Below, in pieces: positions 8,337 through 17,837 of a DNA stretch of 64,000 bases. The notes under the pieces were generated by a model, which saw only the letters and a program-made list of their open reading frames with translations, did not search any database and was not told the DNA's origin. The stretch's first letter is position 1. Every line of letters starts with the position of its first letter. Both the position numbers and the translations under genes were made by a program. Source of the stretch: an uncultured bacterium (lineage in GTDB: Bacteria; Bacillota_I; Bacilli_A; Acholeplasmatales; Anaeroplasmataceae); NCBI GenBank assembly GCA_949291115.1, contig CASETY010000001.1:62001-126000 (forward strand), in the 5' to 3' direction.

Positions 8337-10380
8337 TCGAAAAGTGGTATTTCAAGAAAAGTTTAAAATTCCCCAAATAGATTCTAAATATGATGGATTA
8401 AAAAAAGAAAAGCCTAAATTTAATCGAACAGTTGCGGCATCTCCTTTTTTTGGAACGAGAGTTAAAGATACTATCGTTGTTCCTGATACTAAAGGTAAGA
8501 TTAATATTGATTTAGCTTATGATTCTTTTAGAGAAGAAGATAAAAAGCGAGTATCAGAAGAAGAATTAATTAAAAAATACGGTACTAAATATTATGATTT
8601 TCAAATTTTAAATGAAGATAAACGTAAAGAATCTTTAGGTGTTCAATATAAAGAAGATAAAGATGAAATTAAAGAAGAACTGAAAGTTATAGAAGAAGAG
8701 AAAGTAAAAGAAGAAGTTAAACCTCATGTTTCTGGTATTTTTAGAAGAGAAGTTAAAGATAATATTGTAAGACCTTCTTTAAACTTAAACTTTAATTTTG
8801 ACGATGATGAAGAAAATGAAGAACCTGATGTAGTTAAGAAAGAAGAAAAAGTAGAAAACTACAAAAATGAAGATTTTAATGAAACTGTAGAAGAAGAACA
8901 TAATGTTGTAGAACTAGGTCCTGATTATAGTGATTATAAATTGCCACCACTTTCTATTTTTAAACATCAAGATAATGTTAGTGATGAAGTTCCACAATGG
9001 TTAATTGAAAAGAAAGAAACAATTAATCAAATTTTAACTGACTTTGATGTTGATGGTGAAGTAGTAAATTATACTAAAGGTCCAGCTTTTACCCGCTATG
9101 AAATTATGTTACAATCAGGGGTAAAAGTAAACAAAGTATCGCAATTATATGAAAACTTCCAAATGGGTTTAGGAGCTAAATCTATTCGTATTTTAGCGCC
9201 TATTCCTGGTAAGAAAACAGTTGGTATAGAAGTGCCAAATGAAAAGACTGAAATGGTTTATTTTGGTGATTTAGTAGATGAAGATTTTGTTAATGATAAT
9301 AGACCACTAAAAGTTGCGTTTGGTAAAAATATTGATGGTGAAGTTATTCGTAAAGCAATTGATGATATGCCACACTGTTTAGTTGCCGGCGCTACAAAAA
9401 GTGGTAAATCAGTATGTATGAATACAATGCTTATTTCCCTTTTAATTAAGAATAAACCAGATGATTTGAAACTTATTTTAGTTGATCCTAAGAAAGTAGA
9501 GCTTTCTTTTTATGAAGAGTTACCACATTTAGTAACGCCAGTTATCACTGACCCAGAAATGGCTTCGTTTGGCCTTAAATGGGCAGTTGATGAAATGGAA
9601 AGACGTTATGATATGTTAAGTAGTATGCGCGTTAGAAATATTGAAGATTATAACCGCAAGGCTAGTTTTGATGGTTATAAGACGGTAAAGAAAATGCCAT
9701 ATATTGTAATTATTATTGATGAACTTGCAGATTTAATGATGACATGTTCAAGCGATGTGGAAGATTCAATTAAACGTATTACTCAAAAAGCAAGAGCTGC
9801 GGGTATTCATTTAATCGTAGCGACTCAACGTCCAAGTGTGCAAGTTGTTAGTGGTAATATTAAAGCCAATATTCCATCTAGAATTGCTTTTAGAGTTTCT
9901 TCATTTGTCGATAGTAATACTATTTTAGATGAAGCTGGTGCCGAAACTTTACTTGGTAAAGGTGATATGTTAATTAAAGACAATGATGCCCCAGAGCGTG
10001 TTCAAGGTGCCTTTATTTCTGATGATGAAATTAATGATGTTTGTGATTTCATTCGTAAAGAAGCTAAACCAGACTATATTTTCACTCATCAAGATTTACA
10101 AAAACAAATTGATGGTTCTAAAGAAAGTAGTATGACTTTCGGTAAAGACGCTTTTGAACCAGATAGTGTATTATATGAAGTTGGTAAGTTTTGTGTTGAA
10201 CATGGCAGTGGTTCAATTAATTTAATTCAAAGTAATTTTAATTTTGGCTTCAATCGTAGTCAAAGAATAGTTTCAATGTTGGAAGCTAGAGGTGTTTTAG
10301 GACCTAAATTAGGCGGTACTAAAGGCCGTGAGGTATTAGTAGATTATCAAAAATTAGATGAAATTTTCAATCGGGAGTGA
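8326..10380 (+). CDS. FtsK/SpoIIIE-type DNA translocase without membrane domain (SftA-like)
   Basis: A 684-residue hexameric DNA pump motor that moves chromosomal DNA near the division site. Residues 1-220 are charged, Glu/Lys-rich and probably disordered. No hydrophobic segments are present, unlike FtsK or SpoIIIE, which carry four N-terminal helices. The alpha/beta motor follows: Walker A GATKSGKS (from 355), Walker B IIIDELADLMM (about 461-471) and ATQRPSVQVV. The C-terminal gamma winged helix (about 618-684, SINLIQSNFNFGFNRSQRI) should read polar KOPS/SRS-type sites. Bacillus SftA is a known cytosolic member of the family, so the best match is SftA-like. GGAGAGG eight bases upstream supports ATG 8326. 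Confidence 0.9.
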   Translation: MKNNRKVVFQEKFKIPQIDSKYDGLKKEKPKFNRTVAASPFFGTRVKDTIVVPDTKGKINIDLAYDSFREEDKKRVSEEELIKKYGTKYYDFQILNEDKRKESLGVQYKEDKDEIKEELKVIEEEKVKEEVKPHVSGIFRREVKDNIVRPSLNLNFNFDDDEENEEPDVVKKEEKVENYKNEDFNETVEEEHNVVELGPDYSDYKLPPLSIFKHQDNVSDEVPQWLIEKKETINQILTDFDVDGEVVNYTKGPAFTRYEIMLQSGVKVNKVSQLYENFQMGLGAKSIRILAPIPGKKTVGIEVPNEKTEMVYFGDLVDEDFVNDNRPLKVAFGKNIDGEVIRKAIDDMPHCLVAGATKSGKSVCMNTMLISLLIKNKPDDLKLILVDPKKVELSFYEELPHLVTPVITDPEMASFGLKWAVDEMERRYDMLSSMRVRNIEDYNRKASFDGYKTVKKMPYIVIIIDELADLMMTCSSDVEDSIKRITQKARAAGIHLIVATQRPSVQVVSGNIKANIPSRIAFRVSSFVDSNTILDEAGAETLLGKGDMLIKDNDAPERVQGAFISDDEINDVCDFIRKEAKPDYIFTHQDLQKQIDGSKESSMTFGKDAFEPDSVLYEVGKFCVEHGSGSINLIQSNFNFGFNRSQRIVSMLEARGVLGPKLGGTKGREVLVDYQKLDEIFNRE

Positions 10381-10385
10381 TAGCT

Positions 10386-11255
10386 TTGAAGCGTAAAGCT
10401 AAGAAAGAGATTGTAAAATCTTTAAAGAATAAGGAAATCTTAGCCGAAAATTTAATTGCCTTTAAAAAAAGCATTTTAAGTAACGCTCTTTTTAAGTTTG
10501 TCATTTCCGCTTTAGTTTTAATTTATAGTTTAGTTTTTTATAAAACTATCTCTAAACTAGCGATTATTGCTTGTGATACTGTTTTAAATCATATTTTATT
10601 TATAGAGCCTGTTTATTATTATTACATTTCTTTAGGTGTTTTAGCCTTTATTACTTTAATTACTATCATAATTATGTTATTTAAGGGACTTAATCATAAT
10701 CTATCACCTAAATTTTTATATTATTATTATCGTTTTTATGATTTAGCTAGTTTTATAATGTTGATATTAGTTATTATTAATTTTATAATTATGTTTATTT
10801 TAACACCAGTAACGATAAGTGGTTCATCGATGGAAAACACTTATCATGACAATGATAAAGTTTTTGTTTGGCATTTTTGTTATGAACCTGACCTTGATGA
10901 TGTTGTAATTGTTGATGCTAGTGATTATGATCCTAGTCATAAAGAAGTATTTTATATCAAAAGAATCGCAGCTTTACCTAACCAAAAATTAACTTATTTG
11001 ACAGGCGAATTATATGTTGATGGTAATTATTTATTAGACATTAATCAATATGAATGGTATACTATAACGCAATCTAATGAAAATATTTATCAAATTCCTA
11101 GTAATAAGTATTTAATATTAGGTGATAATCGCAATAATAGTTATGATTCCCGTTCTTTTGGTTTAATTGATAAAGAAGCTATTTTAGGTAAAGCTATCTT
11201 AAGATATTATCCATTTAAAGATTTTGGAATTCCCAAAAAAGATGTATTAGATTAG
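10386..11255 (+). CDS. lepB: Signal peptidase I
   Basis: Membrane serine protease (S26) that removes signal peptides from Sec-exported proteins. It is about 289 residues from the preferred start. Several hydrophobic helices occupy the first 135 residues, more than the single anchor usual in Bacillus enzymes. The catalytic domain then has Ser148 in SGSSMENT and Lys192 in FYIKRIAAL, followed by the box LILGDNRNNSYDSRSFG. GTG 10377 is also in frame but overlaps the GGGAG ribosome site; TTG 10386 sits eight bases downstream of it and is preferred. The gene overlaps or abuts the FtsK-type stop and belongs to the same run as rbgA. Confidence 0.93.
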   Translation: MKRKAKKEIVKSLKNKEILAENLIAFKKSILSNALFKFVISALVLIYSLVFYKTISKLAIIACDTVLNHILFIEPVYYYYISLGVLAFITLITIIIMLFKGLNHNLSPKFLYYYYRFYDLASFIMLILVIINFIIMFILTPVTISGSSMENTYHDNDKVFVWHFCYEPDLDDVVIVDASDYDPSHKEVFYIKRIAALPNQKLTYLTGELYVDGNYLLDINQYEWYTITQSNENIYQIPSNKYLILGDNRNNSYDSRSFGLIDKEAILGKAILRYYPFKDFGIPKKDVLD

Positions 11256-11268
11256 AAGGAGGTTTAAT

Positions 11269-12129
11269 ATGGAAAAGAAGAATCGTATTAACTGGTTTCC
11301 TGGCCATATGGCCAAGATGAAAAAAGAGTTAGAAAAAGAACTTAAATTGGTAGATTTGGTAATTGAATTACGCGATTCTCGGGTTCCTTTTGCCTCTTCT
11401 AATCCAATGTTAAAAGAGATGATTAAAAATAAATTTCGTTTAGTTATTTTAACGAAGGCACTTTATGCAGACCAAGAAGTAACAAGACAATTTATTGAAT
11501 ATTTTAATAAAGAAGATGCGTTATGTTTAGATGTTGATTTAATTAATGGCAAAAATATTTCCTTAATTAAAAATTATATAAGAAAAGCTGCCAAAGAAAT
11601 ATTAGCTAAACGTAAAGCTAAAGGCATAATTAATGAAACGATAAGAGCACTTGTAATTGGTATTCCTAATGTTGGTAAATCAACTTTTATTAATAAAATA
11701 ACTGGACGTAAATCTTTAAATGTTGGTAATAAACCAGGTGTTACTAAAGGAATGGATAAGTGGATTAAAGTAGAAAACTTAGAACTTTTAGATACACCAG
11801 GTATATTATGGCCTAAGTTTGAAGATGATATTGTAGGTTATAAACTAGCCTTAGTATCAGCTATAAAATTAGAAGTTTTACCAATTGAAGAGGTTGTTCA
11901 TTATGGCCTAGAATATGTAGCCAACCATTATCCTCATTATTTGAAGGAACGTTATAATTTAGAAAATATTAATTTAGCGACAATTATTGAAGATATCGCT
12001 AATAGTAAAAAGCTTTATATGAAAGGCAATCTTATTGACTATAATCGTTGTTACAACATGATATATACGGATTTTAAAAATGGTAAGATAGGAAGGATTA
12101 GTTATGAACACCCAGACGAATCTATATAA
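11269..12129 (+). CDS. rbgA: Ribosome biogenesis GTPase RbgA/YlqF
   Basis: Circularly permuted GTPase needed for late 50S subunit assembly. At 286 residues it has the usual length. It begins INWFPGHMAKM like Bacillus RbgA. G1 is GIPNVGKSTF and G3 is LLDTPGILWPKFEDD, and the C-terminal LKERYNL helical domain is present. Oddly, the G4 motif, NKAD in Bacillus RbgA, reads TKAL (in LVILTKALYAD), losing both the Asn and the Asp that give guanine specificity. A very strong AAGGAGG precedes ATG 11269. The gene overlaps rnhB by 26 bases, keeping the lepB-rbgA-rnhB-topA order common in Firmicutes. Confidence 0.93.
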   Translation: MEKKNRINWFPGHMAKMKKELEKELKLVDLVIELRDSRVPFASSNPMLKEMIKNKFRLVILTKALYADQEVTRQFIEYFNKEDALCLDVDLINGKNISLIKNYIRKAAKEILAKRKAKGIINETIRALVIGIPNVGKSTFINKITGRKSLNVGNKPGVTKGMDKWIKVENLELLDTPGILWPKFEDDIVGYKLALVSAIKLEVLPIEEVVHYGLEYVANHYPHYLKERYNLENINLATIIEDIANSKKLYMKGNLIDYNRCYNMIYTDFKNGKIGRISYEHPDESI

Positions 12130-12769
12130 AATTGAGGAAGAATTAGAAGATTCTGGCTATCATTATATATGTGGGATAGATGAGGTTGGTAGAGGTTCAT
12201 TAGCGGGGCCAATTGTCGTAACTGCAATTATTATGCCTCTTGATTTTCGTATTGATGGCATTAATGATTCTAAAAAATTAACGGATAAAAAAAGAAGGGA
12301 ACTATATAAGGTTATTAAAAAGAATGCTCTAGCTATTTCAACTATTTATATAAATAACGAAGAAGTTGATGAATTAAATGTTTATCAAGCCACTAAATTA
12401 GGTATGATTAAAGCTATTAAAAAGCTTAAAATTGAACCGGATTATGTTTTAGTTGACGCTATGCCCCTTGGTAATCTAGGAATTAAATATGAATCATTAA
12501 TCCATGGCGATGCTAGATCGGCTTCAATAGCCGCCGCTTCCATAATTGCTAAAGTTACTAGAGATGATTACATGATTAAAATGGATTTTAAGTATCCTAA
12601 CTATGGTTTTGCTCGCCATAAAGGTTATTGTACTAAAAAACATGTTTTAGCTTTAGAAACTTATGGACCAACTGAAATTCATCGTAAAACTTTTTATCCT
12701 GTATCTAAGTATTATATAGAAGATAGACAACTTAGATTTGATTTTAATACTGATGAGGAGGCAAAATAA
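12104..12769 (+). CDS. rnhB: Ribonuclease HII
   Basis: Cleaves the RNA strand of RNA-DNA hybrids and single misincorporated ribonucleotides. It has 221 residues. The active-site signature GIDEVGRGSLAGP (from residue 24; Asp26 and Glu27) is present. The second catalytic Asp lies in YVLVDAMPLG and the later one in RDDYMI. The RHKGYCTKKH motif is intact. GGAAGG upstream of ATG 12104 supports the start inside the end of rbgA. Its TAA shares one base with the topA ATG, so the two are translationally coupled. Confidence 0.95.
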   Translation: MNTQTNLYKIEEELEDSGYHYICGIDEVGRGSLAGPIVVTAIIMPLDFRIDGINDSKKLTDKKRRELYKVIKKNALAISTIYINNEEVDELNVYQATKLGMIKAIKKLKIEPDYVLVDAMPLGNLGIKYESLIHGDARSASIAAASIIAKVTRDDYMIKMDFKYPNYGFARHKGYCTKKHVLALETYGPTEIHRKTFYPVSKYYIEDRQLRFDFNTDEEAK

Positions 12770-15036
12770 TGAAAAATGTTTTGATTGTTGAATCACCTAC
12801 TAAATCAAAAACTATTGAATCATATATGGGTAAAGACTTCGTCGTTCTTTCTTCTAAAGGGCACGTAACTGATTTATCAACTAAAGGGCGTTTTGGCCTT
12901 GGTATTGATATTGAGCATGGTTTTAAACCTGATTATGTGATATCACCAGATAAAATTAAATTAGTTAACGATTTAAAAAAAGCTTGTAAAGGTAATAATG
13001 TTTATCTAGCAACCGACCCGGACCGTGAAGGAGAAGCGATTAGTTATCATTTAGCCACTTTACTTGATTTAGATTTAGAAGCTTTAAATAGAATTGAATT
13101 TCATGAAGTTACTAAACCAGCTATTTTAGAAGCTTTTAATAATCCTCGTAAAATTGATTTAAATTTAGTACATAGTCAAGAGACAAGAAGAATATTAGAC
13201 CGTATTATTGGTTTTAGAGTTTCTGCCTTATTAAAAAGTAAAATTAAAAGTCAAAGTGCTGGCCGTGTTCAAAGTGTTGCTTTAAAATTAGTGTGTGATT
13301 TAGAAAAAGAAATTTTAGCTTTTATTCCTGAAAAATATTATGAGGCTGTTGCGACATTTAATGATTTTAAGCTTGATTTAGCTAAAATAGATGGTTCTAA
13401 TAAAAGAATTACCAATAGAGCTATTTTAGAAGAACTAACCAAAGAAAAAGGCCCTTTTAAAGTTTTAAATATTACCACAAAAGAAACTAAAAGAGAACCA
13501 AAACCACCATTTACAACATCAACTTTACAACAAGAAGCATCTAATAAATTAGGCTTTTCTGCTAGTAAAACAATGATGATTGCCCAAAGTTTATATGAAG
13601 GTAAAGAATTAAATGGTGAACATGTTGGTTTAATTACTTATATGCGTACAGATTCAACTCATTTATCTGATTTATTTGTTAAAGAAGCTTCAAGTTATAT
13701 AAGTAATCATTTTGGTGCTAATTACTTAGGAAAAGCGCGAGAAAAGAGCCAAAAATTAGCTCAAAACGCTCACGAAGCTATTAGACCAACTGCAAGTTAT
13801 CGTAATCCTGAACAAGTAAAAAATTATCTAACAGCTGATGAATATAAGGTTTATAAATTAATTTATAATAGAGCCATGTCATCATTAATGACAAATGCAC
13901 TTTTTTCTAATACAAAAGTAGAATTTCAATTTAAAAATAGTATTTGGGAAATTAAAGGTAAATCTTTAATTTTTGATGGTTTCTTAGTTTGTTACGGTTT
14001 TGATGAAGATGATTTAAATAAATTGATTCCTAATTTTAAAATTGGTGAAGAATATATACCATTAAATATGGAAATTAAAGATTTAGAAACGAAACCAAAA
14101 CCACGTTATACAGAAGCTTCTTTAATAAAAGACATGGAAGAAAAAGGTATTGGTAGACCATCTACTTACGCCACAACGATGCAAACACTAACTAAAAGAA
14201 ATTATGTGGAAATTGTTGAAAAAAAATTAATTCCAACGAAACAAGGTATGCTTACAACTAGTAAATTAGAAGAATTTTTCCCAACCATCTTTAATGTAAG
14301 TTATACTGCCCAAATGGAAGAAGACTTAGATTCAATTGCGAAAGGATTAAAAGAAGAAATTAGTTATTTAACCAGTTTCTATCAAAACTTTGAACCTATC
14401 TATAATAGTGCTTGGACTAATATGGAAAAATTAGAACCTGAAAAAACTGGTGAAAAATGTCCAGTTTGTGGTTCTGATTTAGTAATTAGACATGGTAAAT
14501 ATGGTGAGTTTGTCGCTTGTTCAAATTATCCAACTTGTAAGTATATTAAACAAGAAGAAAAAGAAGAAGATGTTGATACAAATATCATTTGTCCAAATTG
14601 TCATACGGGTCATTTAGTATTAAAAGTGGCGAAAACTGGTAGTAATAAAGGTAAAAAATTCTATGCTTGTAACAATTATCCAAAGTGTAAAACTATCTTT
14701 AATGATAAACCAACTGATAAATTATGTCCAAATTGTAATTCGATGATGTTGGAAAAAGAAGATGGCACTTTATATTGTTCAAAAAATTGTGATGATTCTT
14801 ATACACCAGTAAAGTGTCCTAACTGTGAAACTGGACATTTAGTTAAAAAAGAAATTAGAAGAGGTAAAAATAAAGGCTCATATTTTTATGCTTGTGATAA
14901 TTATCCAAAGTGTAAGACCAGTTTTATGGATGAACCAACTAATATTAAATGTGAACTATGTTCATCTTTGTTAGTTAAACAAGGTGATAAACTAATTTGT
15001 TCAAATCCTGATTGTAAAAATCATCATAGCGAGTAA
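12769..15036 (+). CDS. topA: DNA topoisomerase I with five C-terminal zinc-finger modules
   Basis: Type IA topoisomerase that relaxes negative supercoils. It has 755 residues. The TOPRIM domain is at the N-terminus (VESPTKSKTIESY, then ATDPDREGEAI). The catalytic Tyr is Tyr291 in LITYMRTDSTHLS. About 185 residues at the C-terminus hold five Cys4-type modules, beginning at CPVCGSDL, CPNCHTGHL, CPNCNSMM, CPNCETGHL and CELCSSLL. Modules 2 and 4 are close copies of each other, both with an ACxNYPKC end. GAGGAGG precedes ATG 12769. A strong terminator follows, closing the lepB-topA run. Confidence 0.97.
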   Translation: MKNVLIVESPTKSKTIESYMGKDFVVLSSKGHVTDLSTKGRFGLGIDIEHGFKPDYVISPDKIKLVNDLKKACKGNNVYLATDPDREGEAISYHLATLLDLDLEALNRIEFHEVTKPAILEAFNNPRKIDLNLVHSQETRRILDRIIGFRVSALLKSKIKSQSAGRVQSVALKLVCDLEKEILAFIPEKYYEAVATFNDFKLDLAKIDGSNKRITNRAILEELTKEKGPFKVLNITTKETKREPKPPFTTSTLQQEASNKLGFSASKTMMIAQSLYEGKELNGEHVGLITYMRTDSTHLSDLFVKEASSYISNHFGANYLGKAREKSQKLAQNAHEAIRPTASYRNPEQVKNYLTADEYKVYKLIYNRAMSSLMTNALFSNTKVEFQFKNSIWEIKGKSLIFDGFLVCYGFDEDDLNKLIPNFKIGEEYIPLNMEIKDLETKPKPRYTEASLIKDMEEKGIGRPSTYATTMQTLTKRNYVEIVEKKLIPTKQGMLTTSKLEEFFPTIFNVSYTAQMEEDLDSIAKGLKEEISYLTSFYQNFEPIYNSAWTNMEKLEPEKTGEKCPVCGSDLVIRHGKYGEFVACSNYPTCKYIKQEEKEEDVDTNIICPNCHTGHLVLKVAKTGSNKGKKFYACNNYPKCKTIFNDKPTDKLCPNCNSMMLEKEDGTLYCSKNCDDSYTPVKCPNCETGHLVKKEIRRGKNKGSYFYACDNYPKCKTSFMDEPTNIKCELCSSLLVKQGDKLICSNPDCKNHHSE

Positions 15037-15060
15037 AAAACCAACTTTGTTGGTTTTTTT
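15035..15060 (+). terminator. Intrinsic terminator after topA
   Basis: AAAAAACCAAC (15035-15045) pairs with GTTGGTTTTTT (15049-15059) around a 3-base loop and runs into T residues. The stem begins just before the topA stop codon ends. Confidence 0.85.
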
Positions 15061-15092
15061 CGCGCTATAAAGCCTTAAAATATTAAAAAGAT

Positions 15093-15121
15093 TTGTTTTT
15101 TAATGGTTATTTTGCTATAAT
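15093..15121 (+). promoter_or_regulatory. Promoter for ftsY-ylxM-ffh
   Basis: TTGTTT (15093-15098), a 17-base spacer, and TATAAT (15116-15121) preceded by TGC. A near-consensus extended -10 promoter 22 bases before the ftsY start. Confidence 0.65.
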
Positions 15122-15142
15122 TTTAAAGAATGGAGTGATTTT

Positions 15143-16111
15143 ATGGGCTTTTTCAGTTTTTTTAAAAAAGATAAAGAGAAAAACAAAAAATATAAGATGG
15201 GTCTTCATAAAACAAGAGAAGGCGCCCTTAAAAATATAAGAGAAATTTTAAAAGAAAATACTAAGATTAATGATGATTTATTTGATGCTTTAGAAGAAGT
15301 GTTTATTGGCGCTGATATTGGTGTTAACACTGTAATTGATTTTATTGATTCTTTAAAAGAAGAAGTTTATCATAAAAAAATTACAGACATTAACATTTTA
15401 GAAGAAATGTTAATTGATAAGATGTTTGAATTATATACTAATAATGAAATTGTTAATGCCAACTTGAAAATTAAAAAAGATGGTATTTCGGTAATTTTAT
15501 TTGTAGGTGTAAATGGTGTTGGTAAAACAACTTCTATTGCGAAAGTGGCTTATAAATTAAAAAAAGAAGGTCATAAAGTTTTATTAGCAGCTGGTGATAC
15601 TTTTAGAGCTGGCGCGATTGAACAGTTAAAAGAATGGTCTAAACGCATTGGTGTTGACATTGTAACGAAAGAAGCAGGTAGTGATCCTTCTGCTGTTATG
15701 TATGAAGCTTGTGATAAGGCTATTAAGGAAGGTTATGACATTTTACTTTGTGATACTGCTGGTCGTTTACAAAATAAAGTTAATTTAATGAGCGAACTTG
15801 GCAAAATGAAAAGAGTTTTAGAAAATAAAATTCCTGGTTCACCAACTGAAACATTATTAGTTATAGATGCAACTACTGGACAAAATGGCATGATTCAAGC
15901 TAAAGGTTTTAAAGATGTAACCGATGTTACTGGTATTATTTTAACTAAGTTAGATGGTACTAGTAAAGGTGGTATCGTTTTAGCTATTCGCCATGAAATT
16001 GGAATTCCTATTAAATTTATTGGTCTTGGCGAAGGACTTGAAGACTTAGAAGTTTTTGATATTGAACAATATTTATATGGTCTATTCGCTGATTTCTTTG
16101 AGGAAAAATAA
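15143..16111 (+). CDS. ftsY: Signal recognition particle receptor FtsY
   Basis: SRP GTPase that docks SRP-ribosome complexes at the membrane. It has 322 residues with only a short Lys-rich amphipathic N-terminus instead of the long acidic A domain of E. coli. NG-domain motifs: G1 GVNGVGKTTS (from 122), DTFRAGA, G3 DTAGRLQ and G4 TKLDGTSKGG, followed by the C-terminal FIGLGEGLEDL. TGGAGTG upstream supports ATG 15143. It is first in the conserved ftsY-ylxM-ffh unit, three bases ahead of ylxM. Confidence 0.97.
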   Translation: MGFFSFFKKDKEKNKKYKMGLHKTREGALKNIREILKENTKINDDLFDALEEVFIGADIGVNTVIDFIDSLKEEVYHKKITDINILEEMLIDKMFELYTNNEIVNANLKIKKDGISVILFVGVNGVGKTTSIAKVAYKLKKEGHKVLLAAGDTFRAGAIEQLKEWSKRIGVDIVTKEAGSDPSAVMYEACDKAIKEGYDILLCDTAGRLQNKVNLMSELGKMKRVLENKIPGSPTETLLVIDATTGQNGMIQAKGFKDVTDVTGIILTKLDGTSKGGIVLAIRHEIGIPIKFIGLGEGLEDLEVFDIEQYLYGLFADFFEEK

Positions 16112-16114
16112 AGA

Positions 16115-16411
16115 ATGGATTTATCTAAACATGATTATATTTTAAATTTATATGATTTTTATCATAATTTATTGACACTTAAGCAACAAGAATATTTTGA
16201 ATCATATTATTATATGGATTTATCTTTAAGTGAAATAGCCCAAAGTTTTAATTTGAGTCGTAACGCTATTTTTGATCAAATTAAAAAAGTAGAAGAAAAG
16301 TTACTTAATTATGAAGAAAAATTAAAATTATATCAAAAATATATAAAGATTAAAGAAGTTGTAAAAGATGATAGTTTAAATGAAACTATTTTAGATATAT
16401 TAAAGGAGTAG
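16115..16411 (+). CDS. ylxM: YlxM-type SRP-associated DNA-binding protein
   Basis: A 98-residue helical protein with a sigma-like helix-turn-helix (DLSLSEIAQSFNLSRNAIFDQIKKVEEKL). It matches the YlxM/p13 family (UPF0122), which is found between ftsY and ffh in Firmicutes and Mollicutes and has been linked to the SRP GTPase cycle. GAGG of the ftsY 3' end serves as its ribosome site. Identity rests on both sequence and position. Confidence 0.88.
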   Translation: MDLSKHDYILNLYDFYHNLLTLKQQEYFESYYYMDLSLSEIAQSFNLSRNAIFDQIKKVEEKLLNYEEKLKLYQKYIKIKEVVKDDSLNETILDILKE

Positions 16412-16417
16412 ATGTAA

Positions 16418-17836
16418 ATGGCATTTGAATCATTAAGCGATCGCTTACAAAACGCCCTTAAGAAAATAACTGGTCGTGGTAAATTACATGAATCAGATAT
16501 TGATGATATGCTTAGAGAAGTAAGATTATCACTGTTAGAAGCTGATGTTAATTTCAAGGTAGTTAAGAAATTTTTAAAAGAAGTAAAAGAAAAAGCCATT
16601 GGGGAAAAAATCTTAAATGGTTTAAATCCTGGCCAACAAGTAGTAAGTATTGTTCGTGATGAACTCAAACAAGTATTAGGTGATGAAGAAGCCACCCTAA
16701 ATTTTAATAAAAATGGTTTAACAGTTTTTATGTTAGTTGGTCTTCAAGGTGCCGGTAAAACTACAGCTTGTGCTAAGATTGCGCTATATGCTCGTAAAAA
16801 ATTAAAGAAAACACCTTATTTAATAGCTGCCGATGTTTATAGACCAGCAGCGATTGATCAATTAGTAACTCTTGGTAAACAATTAAATATTACGGTTTAT
16901 GAACAAGGTATTAAAACTAATCCTCGTAAAATTGTTGAAAACGGAATTAAAGAAGCTGTTAAAGCTGGTGCCGATTTTGTAATAATTGATACGGCAGGTC
17001 GTTTACAAGTTAATCAGGAATTGATGGAAGAATTAAAAGATATTAAAGAAATAGCCCGTCCGCACGAAGTTTTATTAACTGTTGATGCGATGGCTGGTCA
17101 AGATGCAGTTAACGTCGCTTTATCTTTCCATGAACAAATTGAAATTAGTGGTATTATTTTAACTAAGTTAGATGGTGATGCCCGTGGTGGTGCTGCTTTA
17201 TCAATTAAAGAAATGACAGGACTACCAATCAAGCTTATTAGTAATGGTGAAAAGCCAGATGCATTAGAAATATTCTATCCTGATCGTTTAGCTGATCGTA
17301 TTTTAGGGATGGGTGATGTTTTATCTTTAATTGATACTGTGAAAGAAAATATCAATGAAGATGAAATGCAAAGCTTATCGGAAAGAATGATGAGTGAAAA
17401 CTTTAATTATTATGATTTGTTAAAACAATTCAAAATGATTAGAAGAATGGGTTCTATTTCGAAGATTTTAGGCTTTATTCCTGGTCTTGGTAAGATTAAA
17501 CAAGCTATGAGTCAAGTAGATGATAGAGCTTTTGATTATATGGAAGCTATTATTTCTTCAATGACTGATAAAGAAAGAAGAAATCCAAGTTTAATAGATA
17601 ATTCGGCAAAACGTCGTGAAAGAATAGCGAATGGTTCAGGCCGTTCAATTACGGAAGTAAATAATTTACGTAATTCTTTAGACCAAATGAAAAGAACAAT
17701 GAAACAACTAAAAGGCATGAAAGAAGAAGACATCGAAAAGATGCAACGCAATATTCAAAATGGTAACTTACCACAAAATATGCAAGGTAAGGTAAAAAAA
17801 GGCAAAGGCAAAGGGAAAGGAAATTTCCATTTCTAA
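16418..17836 (+). CDS. ffh: Signal recognition particle protein Ffh (SRP54)
   Basis: GTPase and signal-sequence binding subunit of SRP, 472 residues. The N domain is followed by the G domain: G1 GLQGAGKTT (from 108), DVYRPAAIDQL, DTAGRLQ and TKLDGDARGG. The Met-rich M domain (about 300-435) carries LPGLGKIKQ-like and SKRRERIANGSG-like RNA/signal-binding segments, seen here as FIPGLGKIK and KRRERIANGSG. The tail is Lys/Gly-rich. AAGGAG upstream supports ATG 16418. The 4.5S-type SRP RNA gene is not in this window. Confidence 0.97.
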   Translation: MAFESLSDRLQNALKKITGRGKLHESDIDDMLREVRLSLLEADVNFKVVKKFLKEVKEKAIGEKILNGLNPGQQVVSIVRDELKQVLGDEEATLNFNKNGLTVFMLVGLQGAGKTTACAKIALYARKKLKKTPYLIAADVYRPAAIDQLVTLGKQLNITVYEQGIKTNPRKIVENGIKEAVKAGADFVIIDTAGRLQVNQELMEELKDIKEIARPHEVLLTVDAMAGQDAVNVALSFHEQIEISGIILTKLDGDARGGAALSIKEMTGLPIKLISNGEKPDALEIFYPDRLADRILGMGDVLSLIDTVKENINEDEMQSLSERMMSENFNYYDLLKQFKMIRRMGSISKILGFIPGLGKIKQAMSQVDDRAFDYMEAIISSMTDKERRNPSLIDNSAKRRERIANGSGRSITEVNNLRNSLDQMKRTMKQLKGMKEEDIEKMQRNIQNGNLPQNMQGKVKKGKGKGKGNFHF

Positions 17837-17837
17837 G

